Made by a program: the position numbers and the translations under genes. Of a stretch of 64,000 bases of DNA, positions 7,427 through 14,670 are shown piece by piece. Numbering within the stretch: the stretch's first letter is position 1; the number at the start of each line of letters is the position of its first letter. The stretch spans positions 1-64,000 of the forward strand of contig JAEUTP010000014.1 of the NCBI GenBank assembly GCA_016787705.1, read 5' to 3'. The notes beneath the pieces are model-generated. The model was not told where the DNA came from. It did no database searches and saw only the letters and a list, made by a program, of their open reading frames with translations. This DNA is from Bacteroidia bacterium (GTDB lineage Bacteria; Bacteroidota; Bacteroidia; B-17B0; Aurantibacillaceae).

Positions 7427-7897
7427 ATGAATTTTTCAGATATATCCTTACAATTATTTCTTATGTTTTTGGGAATTGCCTTTGGTGCTGGTATTTATGA
7501 GGCACGCGTGGTGCTGCCTTTATGGTTTAATAAAATTAACGGAAAGTATTCCGCTAATTATGAAAATCTCGCTGAAATAGATTCAGGAAGAAAATTCTGG
7601 GGTTTTATAACAACGGTGCCGCTAACTATTCTTACTATCATTAATATTGTTTTGGCAGCGCAATCGGCAGAGCAAATAAGCATATTATGGCTCACTGCTT
7701 CGCTTATTGTTTTAGCGGAACGGATAATGACATTTAGTTTCTTTATTCCAACAATTATAAAATTACAACGTAATAAAAATATACCTGACGAAGTAGTAAA
7801 TAAAAAGATCCCGCTTTGGATCAATATGAATTATTTGCGCAATATTTTAATGTTAGTAAGTTGGATATTGATTTTACAGGTAATAATTTTACATTAA
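7427..7897 (+). CDS. Small four-helix integral membrane protein
   Basis: A 156-residue protein with four predicted membrane helices (about 8-28, 58-78, 86-108 and 134-154) and short polar loops. The first helix carries GIAFGAGIYEARVVLPLW, reminiscent of DUF1772/anthrone-oxygenase-like small membrane proteins, but that is only a resemblance. It converges on the antiporter gene, with six bases between stops. No function is assigned. Confidence 0.7.
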   Translation: MNFSDISLQLFLMFLGIAFGAGIYEARVVLPLWFNKINGKYSANYENLAEIDSGRKFWGFITTVPLTILTIINIVLAAQSAEQISILWLTASLIVLAERIMTFSFFIPTIIKLQRNKNIPDEVVNKKIPLWINMNYLRNILMLVSWILILQVIILH

Positions 7898-7903
7898 TAA
7901 ACC

Positions 7904-9484
7904 TTACAACAACTTTACGCGTTCTTCCTCCAGATCAATTTGATAAATGTGTTCAAAGATGATCTCGTCATTTATCTGTGGGTCTTTGTTCAGGTCTGAT
8001 AAAAATTGTCTTTGTTTTTCTAAAAGATCAATGTAAGCTTCTTTAGTACCTTCGCTCATCTTTAAATGTTCGGGCTGATCGATCTTATGTTCCCATTGTT
8101 TGATCATGTGTTGTAAGAACCAATCTTTTTCTTCAGCATTATCCTGGTGATCTTTTAAAAGTCTTACTGTTTCTGTAACAAGAAGATTCTTGATCCTTAC
8201 CTTCATTTCTTCTTCTTTCTCTTCAAGTGTACTATCAAATAAATTTGAGCGTTTAATAAATGTTGGAAGCGTTAATCCCTGCAATAACAAGGTAAGCAGG
8301 ATAACAATAAATGTGATGAACAAAATAAGATGCCTGTGCGGAAAAGCTTCTCCGTTTGGTAACGTTACCGGGATGGCAAGTGCTGCCGCTAATGATACTA
8401 CACCGCGCATTCCTGTCCAGCCTAATAACAAAGGCATGCGCCACATTCTTCTTCTGTTGCCACGGCCGGGTGCCACACTTGGTCTGAATAACAATGTACT
8501 TACCAATGCGGCATAAGAGCTTATCATTCTTGCCAGAATTAAAATGCCTGTTACCGCAACACCATATATAATAGCAGTGTTTAAAGATACACCATCTTCA
8601 TGCAATCCACTCACAACATCTGGTAGCTCAAGACCAATGAGCATAAACACAATGCCATTTAAAATAAAAATAAAGGCTTCCCAAAAACTATAACCACGTA
8701 CACGACTGGCGCTGTTTAAAAAGGATAATTGCCTGTTAGCCAAAAATAAACCGCCAAACACAACGGCCAGTACACCCGAGCAATGAAGTTGTTCAGCTAT
8801 CCAGTAAAGAAAATAAGGTTCAATAATTGTAAAAACAATATCAGAAGGCGCATCGGTTGGTAATAATTTGTGTGCTTTCATAAACACCCAACCTCCCAAT
8901 AAACCAATACCAATGCCACCAACTATCATCCAAGAAAAACTTAGCATAGCATCCTGGAAAATAAATTGCCCGGTACCAATTGCCGTTAAAGCAAAGCGAA
9001 AGATAATAAGTGATGAGGCATCATTAAGCAAACTTTCACCTTCTAAAATAGCGGCAGTAGATTTTGGTATGCGTACAAATTTCATAATAGCACCCGTACT
9101 TACGGCATCGGGTGGAGACACAATCCCTCCTAGTAAAAAACCTAAAGCGATTGTAAAACCGGGAATAAAATGATTGGTAACTACTGCTACTGCAAGGGCA
9201 GAGAAGAGCACTACCAAAAAAGCAAAGCTGCCAATAATGCGCCACCATTTTTTCATTTCCTTAAATGAAATGCTCCAGGCAGCTTCAAATAACAGTGGCG
9301 GTAAAAAAATAAAAAAGATCATATCCGGATCAATATGCACTTTAGGTAAAGAGGGTATAAAGCTTATGAACAGTCCGGCCAATACTAATAATACAGGGTA
9401 GGCGATTTTTAATTTCGCAGCCAGCAGTTCTATTAAAACTATGGCCGCAATAAGTGCTAATATAAATGGGAGTTGTTCGTGCAT
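7904..9484 (-). CDS. Na+/H+ antiporter, CPA1 (NhaP-type) family
   Basis: A 526-residue protein with about twelve membrane helices in residues 1-410 and a cytoplasmic, charged tail (about 415-526) that is helical and Glu/Lys rich. Family signatures are FFIFLPPLLFEAAW, GGIVSPPDAVSTGAI and EGESLLNDASSLIIF, the last holding the ND ion-binding pair. It exchanges cytoplasmic Na+ (or K+) for protons and so supports pH and salt homeostasis. It is monocistronic, with a candidate -7 element upstream. Confidence 0.94.
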   Translation of the reverse strand: MHEQLPFILALIAAIVLIELLAAKLKIAYPVLLVLAGLFISFIPSLPKVHIDPDMIFFIFLPPLLFEAAWSISFKEMKKWWRIIGSFAFLVVLFSALAVAVVTNHFIPGFTIALGFLLGGIVSPPDAVSTGAIMKFVRIPKSTAAILEGESLLNDASSLIIFRFALTAIGTGQFIFQDAMLSFSWMIVGGIGIGLLGGWVFMKAHKLLPTDAPSDIVFTIIEPYFLYWIAEQLHCSGVLAVVFGGLFLANRQLSFLNSASRVRGYSFWEAFIFILNGIVFMLIGLELPDVVSGLHEDGVSLNTAIIYGVAVTGILILARMISSYAALVSTLLFRPSVAPGRGNRRRMWRMPLLLGWTGMRGVVSLAAALAIPVTLPNGEAFPHRHLILFITFIVILLTLLLQGLTLPTFIKRSNLFDSTLEEKEEEMKVRIKNLLVTETVRLLKDHQDNAEEKDWFLQHMIKQWEHKIDQPEHLKMSEGTKEAYIDLLEKQRQFLSDLNKDPQINDEIIFEHIYQIDLEEERVKLL

Positions 9485-9509
9485 AAATAATCAACAGTGT
9501 ATTTAATCT

Positions 9510-9517
9510 CAAATATA
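9510..9517 (-). promoter_or_regulatory. -7 element for the antiporter gene
   Basis: TATATTTG on the minus strand, 25 bases before the start at 9484, fits TAnnTTTG. A TTG at the expected distance is not clear. Confidence 0.4.
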
Positions 9518-9641
9518 AATTAATGCAACAAAATAAAACAGGAAATAGGCTTAAAATGAAAGATGTTTTTCATTTTTCCACTTTCTTAGGTTTTTAACAA
9601 CTTATTTTATATCTTGTTGTATAAAATCACAAATCCGGAGC

Positions 9642-12389
9642 ATGAAAAAAATACTACTTCTTGCAGCAGCTTTACAATTTCAATTCATTTGTAAAGCGCA
9701 ACAACAAAGATCATACGAGCTTTTACTTTCAAGCGGTACAGTTGAATTAGCATCTAACTTTAACCAGGTTAAAAGCCAGCAATGGCAGGCTAATGAGTTG
9801 TTCAACGGCAGTTATTACCGTTACATCCAGTTCTATGATATACCCTCAACCGAACAAAAAAAGCAAATGGCGGAAAAAGGTATTGATCTTTTATTGTACC
9901 TGCCAACCAATACATACATTGCATCCATAAAACAGTTTGCAAACATTGGCAGTCTTGAAGGTTTTGGTATCAGAAGTATTTATACCATTCAACCCACATA
10001 TAAGTTACTTAAAGAACTTTCTGTTGCTATTAATGAAAATAATTTTCCGGGCTATACTGTAAAAGGTAATACTATTGGTATCAGCTTTACAAGTTATTCT
10101 GATATTCCTTTTGAGACATTGAAGTCTTTTCTTCAATCAAAGAATTACAAAATTACCTACGAAGATAAAAGCATGCACTGGTTTGTAGTTTGGGTAAACA
10201 AAAACGAGATACTTGATTTTGTGAACCAGCCATTTGTTTGTTCTGCCGAATTAGTGGATGATATACCGCAACCTGAAAATAATGTTGGAAGAACCGACCA
10301 TCGCAGTAATTCTATTGCAACCGATTATTCAGGTGGAAGAAAATACAACGGTGCAGGCTCTAAAGTAATGTTGCAGGATGATGGTATTATTGGGCCGCAT
10401 ATTGATTATACAGGACGTTTACCAATGCAATTTATGACCAATAACATTGGTGATCATGGCGATCATTGCGCCGGAATTATTTTTGGCGGTGGTAACCGCA
10501 ATCCTTTAACAAGAGGAATGGCCTGGGGTGCAGAGTTGTATGCCTATAACGCTTCGCCAAACTACCAGGGCTTTGATAGTATTACTACACACTATGGCAC
10601 ATTAGGAATAAGAATTATTTCAACATCTTACTCTGATGGTTGTAATGCAGGTTATACGATCCGCGCGCAAAAATTAGACATACAAAACCTAACAATGCCG
10701 CAGTTGATACACGTTTTTTCTGCCGGAAATAACGGTACTTCTGATTGCAATTATGGTGCAGGCGCCAGCTGGGGAAATGTAACCGGTGGGCATAAACATT
10801 CAAAAAATTCTATTGCCGTTGCCAATCTTGATTATATGGATGTGAGAAACAGTTCTTCAAGCCGCGGGCCCGCGCACGATGGCCGTTTAAAGCCCGAAGT
10901 AAGCGCTGTTGGTACAAATGTATATTCAACCTCAAACCCCGATACGTATGTAAATAAAACCGGTACATCAATGTCTTGTCCCGCCATCTCAGGTGTGTTT
11001 GCACAATTGTACGATGCTTACAGAACCCTGAACAGCAATGTAAACCCGCCAAGTGCGTTAATGAAGGCTATTGTGATGAATACTGCTGATGATCTTGGAA
11101 ATGCAGGCCCTGACTTTGGTTATGGTTACGGTAGAGTAAATGCTTTAAAAGCCGTTAAAACAATTGAAGCGGCAAATTATTTAAATGCTACTATTAGTAA
11201 TGCAGGAACAAACACACACAATATTGTTGTACCGGCAGGTGTAAGACGAATGAAAGTAATGACCTACTGGCACGATTACCAGGCTTCGGTAAATGCGGCT
11301 GTAGCTTTGGTAAATAATTTAAATACTACTGTTACCGATCCTTCATCAACAGTATTTAATCCTTTAATATTAAATTACGCACCAAATGCTACCAGCCTAA
11401 ATACACCTGCAGCTCCGGGTGTAGATATTCGTAATAATCATGAGCAGGTAACCATTAATACACCACCGGCAGGAAATTATGTGTTGACTGTTACCGGCGC
11501 TTCGGTCCCAATGGGTCCGCAAACGTATTATGTAACCTGGATCTTTGAAATGGATGGTTATACAATTACTTATCCTATAGGTGGAGAAGGTTTTGTACCC
11601 GGTGAAACAGAGACCATTCGATGGGACGCTTTAGAAACTGTTGGTACACAAACACTACAGTACACCGTTAACAATGGTACAACTTGGACTAACATAAGCA
11701 CCGCGATTGCCGGTACTCAACGTCATTACAACTGGACGGTGCCAAGTGCTTTATCGGGGCAATGTAAAGTAAGAATTAGTCGTGGAGCATATACCGCGGA
11801 AAGCGATACAAGTTTTTCTATTATTCCATTACCAACGGTTATTAATGTAGCATGGGCATGTCCTGATTCGGTAAAACTTACATGGAACCCTGCGGCAGGT
11901 GCAACATCTTACGATGTGTTTAAATTAGGCAATGTATATATGGATTCGGTTGGAACAAGTAATACAACCTCTAAAGTAATACCAAATACATTAAGTACGC
12001 AAACACATTGGTTCAGTGTTCGCGCACGCGGTCCTTTATCAGCAGTTGGCAGAAGGGCAAACGCTATTCAAAAACTACCGGGCACATTTGCTTGTCCGCA
12101 AATTATAACCAATGTTGCCGATAATTCTTTTTTGAGTAGCTCAAGTATTAATGTGTTTCCAAATCCGGGTTATGGTACGTTTAACCTTTCTGTTTCAGAG
12201 TTAAATGATACAGAGTTAACTTATAGTATTATAGATCTTAGCGGAAAAGAAATTAAAAAAGAAAATTTAGGAAAACAAAGTGGCGAGTTTAATTCAACCA
12301 TCGATATCGAAAATGTTTCAAGCGGTATTTATATGCTTATTTTAAATCGTAATGGTGTTGTTGACCATATTAAGCTTTGTAAGTTTTAA
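9642..12389 (+). CDS. Secreted subtilisin-family (S8) protease with T9SS tail
   Basis: A 915-residue protein with a signal peptide (1-20). The peptidase S8 domain spans about 215-490, with catalytic Asp in QDDG (247), His in DHGDHCAG (272), oxyanion Asn in SAGNNG (363) and Ser in GTSMSCP (443). A jelly-roll/PPC-like region follows (about 500-640), then a beta-sandwich with YPIGGEGFVPGE and a fibronectin-like module near 745-820. The last ~80 residues are a type-A T9SS sorting domain (INVFPNPGYGTF to the C-terminus). It should be exported across the outer membrane and degrade extracellular protein. The ATG follows a purine-rich CCGGAGC. Confidence 0.93.
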   Translation: MKKILLLAAALQFQFICKAQQQRSYELLLSSGTVELASNFNQVKSQQWQANELFNGSYYRYIQFYDIPSTEQKKQMAEKGIDLLLYLPTNTYIASIKQFANIGSLEGFGIRSIYTIQPTYKLLKELSVAINENNFPGYTVKGNTIGISFTSYSDIPFETLKSFLQSKNYKITYEDKSMHWFVVWVNKNEILDFVNQPFVCSAELVDDIPQPENNVGRTDHRSNSIATDYSGGRKYNGAGSKVMLQDDGIIGPHIDYTGRLPMQFMTNNIGDHGDHCAGIIFGGGNRNPLTRGMAWGAELYAYNASPNYQGFDSITTHYGTLGIRIISTSYSDGCNAGYTIRAQKLDIQNLTMPQLIHVFSAGNNGTSDCNYGAGASWGNVTGGHKHSKNSIAVANLDYMDVRNSSSSRGPAHDGRLKPEVSAVGTNVYSTSNPDTYVNKTGTSMSCPAISGVFAQLYDAYRTLNSNVNPPSALMKAIVMNTADDLGNAGPDFGYGYGRVNALKAVKTIEAANYLNATISNAGTNTHNIVVPAGVRRMKVMTYWHDYQASVNAAVALVNNLNTTVTDPSSTVFNPLILNYAPNATSLNTPAAPGVDIRNNHEQVTINTPPAGNYVLTVTGASVPMGPQTYYVTWIFEMDGYTITYPIGGEGFVPGETETIRWDALETVGTQTLQYTVNNGTTWTNISTAIAGTQRHYNWTVPSALSGQCKVRISRGAYTAESDTSFSIIPLPTVINVAWACPDSVKLTWNPAAGATSYDVFKLGNVYMDSVGTSNTTSKVIPNTLSTQTHWFSVRARGPLSAVGRRANAIQKLPGTFACPQIITNVADNSFLSSSSINVFPNPGYGTFNLSVSELNDTELTYSIIDLSGKEIKKENLGKQSGEFNSTIDIENVSSGIYMLILNRNGVVDHIKLCKF

Positions 12390-12453
12390 TTTTTCTTCAT
12401 AAGAATATTTTTCAGGCATAAAATTCGCATATTAATTATCAAAAAATTAATGT

Positions 12454-12576
12454 ATGAATAATTTATTCAGAGGCTTATTAGCCGGAGGTGCTGCTGCTAA
12501 ATGGGGCGGTGGGTGTTTTGGCACAATTTTAGTGTTTGTTATTGTATGGCTTTTATTAGGGCAAACTTGCCAATAA
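12454..12576 (+). CDS. 40-residue membrane microprotein
   Basis: A short gene reading MNNLFRGLLAGGAAAKWGGG, then a Cys-containing hydrophobic helix, ending LLLGQTCQ. Layout: a basic amphipathic start, a Gly/Ala hinge and one membrane helix (about 22-36). I recall very similar ~40-residue proteins (FLRGILAGYGAKKLGGGCF type) in other Bacteroidota, which makes chance unlikely. Function unknown. It lies 64 bases after the subtilase and converges on the receiver-only regulator, with 4 bases between stops. Confidence 0.65.
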   Translation: MNNLFRGLLAGGAAAKWGGGCFGTILVFVIVWLLLGQTCQ

Positions 12577-12580
12577 AATA

Positions 12581-12976
12581 TTATACCAAAAGATCTGCTA
12601 ATAATAATTGTGCTCCGGGAGAGTTCTTATCTGTAAAATTAAGTGGTTTAACAATGTAAGCTCTTACACCCATATTTTGCGTAGCAATTTTTGTATAAGC
12701 TTCTTCCGATTCGGTTAAAATAAATACTTTAATGCTTTTAAAACTGTGGTAGGATTTGATGATCCTTAAAAATTCAATACCATTCATTTTTGGAGTATTA
12801 ATATCCAGCAAAATAAAATCAGCATGAATGTTATCTATCGTCAATAATGTAAGTGCGTCAACTTCATTATTTGTTACATGTAATGTATGATGCGGGACCT
12901 TATCTTTTAATTGTTGCTTTATATTGTCGATCCCTTTTTGATCTTCTTTAATTAGTAGTAAAGTACGGTGCTTCAT
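12581..12976 (-). CDS. Receiver-only response regulator
   Basis: A single REC domain of about 131 residues. The phosphoacceptor Asp is in LLDINTPKMNGIEFL (Asp 58 from the chosen start), the switch Thr in ILTES, and the conserved Lys in YIVKPL. There is no output domain, so it should act by protein contact, as in CheY/Spo0F-type regulators. I chose the ATG at 12976 (MKHRTLLLI) over the frame's earlier start at 12994 because the latter adds MLFLYR before the first beta strand. It converges on the microprotein gene. Confidence 0.85.
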   Translation of the reverse strand: MKHRTLLLIKEDQKGIDNIKQQLKDKVPHHTLHVTNNEVDALTLLTIDNIHADFILLDINTPKMNGIEFLRIIKSYHSFKSIKVFILTESEEAYTKIATQNMGVRAYIVKPLNFTDKNSPGAQLLLADLLV

Positions 12977-13019
12977 TCGATATAAAAAAAGCAAGTTCTA
13001 AAGTTTATTGTGAAGGTTT

Positions 13020-13035
13020 ATTGATAATTATCAAT
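13020..13035. promoter_or_regulatory. 16-bp perfect palindrome between two regulator genes
   Basis: ATTGATAATTATCAAT is a perfect inverted repeat 44 bases upstream of the minus-strand receiver gene, in the 319-bp space shared with the plus-strand receiver gene at 13296. It could be an operator, but it is AT-rich and unproven. The rest of this gap shows no coding potential. Confidence 0.35.
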
Positions 13036-13241
13036 TTTTGTATTTTAAAGGTAAAATATATTTGATTTTTTATTTGTGTTTCATGTTATATGTTTAAAAT
13101 TTCCCGGGCTTTTTTACTAATTGGAATCACATTTCTGTTGTAGGAAGATTGTGAAGAACCGATTGCACTGAAATAAAATTAAAAGTTTTACTCAATAAAC
13201 TTTCAGAGCAGAATTCTTAAAAAAAATTCCCCATTTTTTTC

Positions 13242-13257
13242 TGGCACGATTATTTCT
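13242..13257 (+). promoter_or_regulatory. Sigma-54-like motif upstream of a receiver gene (weak)
   Basis: CTGGCACGATTATTTCT resembles the sigma-54 consensus TGGCACG-N4-TTGCW, with a perfect -24 half but TTTCT instead of TTGCT at -12. It lies 39 bases before the start at 13296. The missing -12 G makes this doubtful. Confidence 0.2.
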
Positions 13258-13295
13258 TGTAATAAATATATGATTTCAAAATTATCCTAAATCTC

Positions 13296-13676
13296 ATGAA
13301 AAATATCAGCAAAATAGTACTCGTTATCGAGGACGAAGATTTTATCTCCGGTTTAATTGCCCGTTCGTTAAGAGAAGAGGGCTATAATGTAATTGCCACG
13401 AGCGATTATAAAGAATCTATAAAAGTTATAGATTCAATGGATCTTGACCTGATCGTTTCTGATGTGATGTTGCCGTATACAGGCGGATTAGACATTGCCG
13501 AGTATGTTAAAAATGCTGCAAGAAATAAGGACATTCCAATTATACTTGTAACCGGCATGGATAAAGATGTTTTGTCTACAACTCAAATACAGGTAAATGC
13601 GATTTTATCAAAGCCTTTTGATATGTTGCAACTGGTAGACCTGGTGAATTCCAATCTCAAAAGAAAATCCGCTTAA
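13296..13676 (+). CDS. Receiver-only response regulator
   Basis: A 126-residue REC domain: acidic pair in VIEDED (12-14), phosphoacceptor Asp 56 (LIVSDVMLPYTGGLD), switch Thr 86 (LVTGMD), Lys 106 (LSKPFD). No DNA-binding output domain is present. It is divergent from another receiver-only gene across a 319-bp space. Its partner kinase is not adjacent; the beta-propeller kinase 1 kb downstream already has its own LuxR-type regulator. Confidence 0.88.
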   Translation: MKNISKIVLVIEDEDFISGLIARSLREEGYNVIATSDYKESIKVIDSMDLDLIVSDVMLPYTGGLDIAEYVKNAARNKDIPIILVTGMDKDVLSTTQIQVNAILSKPFDMLQLVDLVNSNLKRKSA

Positions 13677-13752
13677 TTTAATTCATAAAGCTGTTAGGGG
13701 AAATTTTTCCCAGCTTTGAGGAATAAGAAACACTTTTACTGCCTGTAATTTT

Positions 13753-13929
13753 TTACGATTTTGTAAAATATTTTTTAACGTCCTGTAATGAATTGCCAAC
13801 TAATTTTATAACAGATCTTAATTGCGCTTCGGTACAACCTAAAATTTCTGTCCAATAATCTATTTGTGATTGTTCACTCAGGTTAATGATATTCGGATCC
13901 GGTATATTTTTATTTGAATTATTTATCAT
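13753..13929 (-). CDS. Small DUF3606-like protein
   Basis: A 58-residue gene: MINNSNKNIPDPNIINLSEQ, then SQIDYWTEILGCTEAQLRSV, then IKLVGNSLQDVKKYF. The sequence Ser/Glu-x2-x-Ile-x-Tyr-Trp, Leu-Gly-x-Thr-x2-Gln-Leu and Val-Gly-x-Ser-x3-Val matches the short DUF3606 family, found in many bacteria with unknown function. The ATG directly follows a perfect 28-bp palindrome. This gene fills most of the 356-bp space between 13677 and 14032. Confidence 0.75.
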   Translation of the reverse strand: MINNSNKNIPDPNIINLSEQSQIDYWTEILGCTEAQLRSVIKLVGNSLQDVKKYFTKS

Positions 13930-13957
13930 AACAGTACTATTATATAATAGTACTGTT
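13930..13957. promoter_or_regulatory. Perfect 28-bp palindrome abutting the DUF3606 start codon
   Basis: AACAGTACTATTAT followed by its exact reverse complement gives 14-bp arms with no loop spacer. It touches the ATG of the minus-strand gene (13929). As DNA it could be a dimeric repressor site; as RNA it would form a hairpin over the ribosome-binding region. Confidence 0.6.
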
Positions 13958-14032
13958 TCAATTCAAATGCCAAACGATGATGCGGAAATAAATTATAATG
14001 TTTAAAGCAATTTATTTCAACAAGGATTAACC

Positions 14033-14665
14033 TTAAATATATTTATTGTTCTTGGCTTCTTTAATGGCATCCTCTCGCGAATGCACATTCAGCTTCACAT
14101 AAATATTTTTAATGTGCGATTTTACCGTTTCAAGATCAATGAACATTTGTTTGGCAATTTTACTGCGGCTTTTGCCTGCTGCAATTTGTTCAAGTATCTC
14201 TGTTTCTCTTTTGGTGAGTGGTGAATTTTGATTTTTATGAAATGATTTAATAACGATCTTGGCAATGTTCATGCTCATTGGTGCGCCTCCATCTACAACT
14301 TCCTGTATGGCGTCAATTATTTTTTCGGTATTATCGCTTTTTGTAAGATAGCCGGATGCGCCTTTGGTTAAGGCATTAAACACGTTATCTTCATTTTCAT
14401 AAACCGTTAACATTAAAATATATGTTTTTGGAAGTATGTTCTTTATTTTTGGAATAGCGTCAATGCCTTTTATGCCAGGTAATTCAATATCCAAAAGTAT
14501 TACCTGTGGTTTATCATTTACAAGATTTACCAAAGCGTCTTCAACATTAGAGTAGGAGTTGAGCACTTTATAATTTTGGGTAGTATTTATAAGGTAAGTA
14601 AATCCATTACGAATTGTTTCGTCATCTTCAATAATCACAACTGTTATTGGTGTTTTATTTTCCAT
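14033..14665 (-). CDS. LuxR/NarL-family response regulator
   Basis: A 210-residue regulator. The REC domain is about 5-125 (acidic pair EDDE, phosphoacceptor Asp 59 in ILLDIELPG, switch Thr in LMLTV, Lys in YLTKSDN). The C-terminal LuxR helix-turn-helix is about 148-208 (LTKRETEILEQIAAGKS, then IAKQMFIDLETVKSHIKNIY). Its start lies five bases after the stop of the large histidine kinase, so the two form one operon and almost certainly a cognate pair. Confidence 0.93.
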   Translation of the reverse strand: MENKTPITVVIIEDDETIRNGFTYLINTTQNYKVLNSYSNVEDALVNLVNDKPQVILLDIELPGIKGIDAIPKIKNILPKTYILMLTVYENEDNVFNALTKGASGYLTKSDNTEKIIDAIQEVVDGGAPMSMNIAKIVIKSFHKNQNSPLTKRETEILEQIAAGKSRSKIAKQMFIDLETVKSHIKNIYVKLNVHSREDAIKEAKNNKYI

Positions 14666-14670
14666 AAGAA

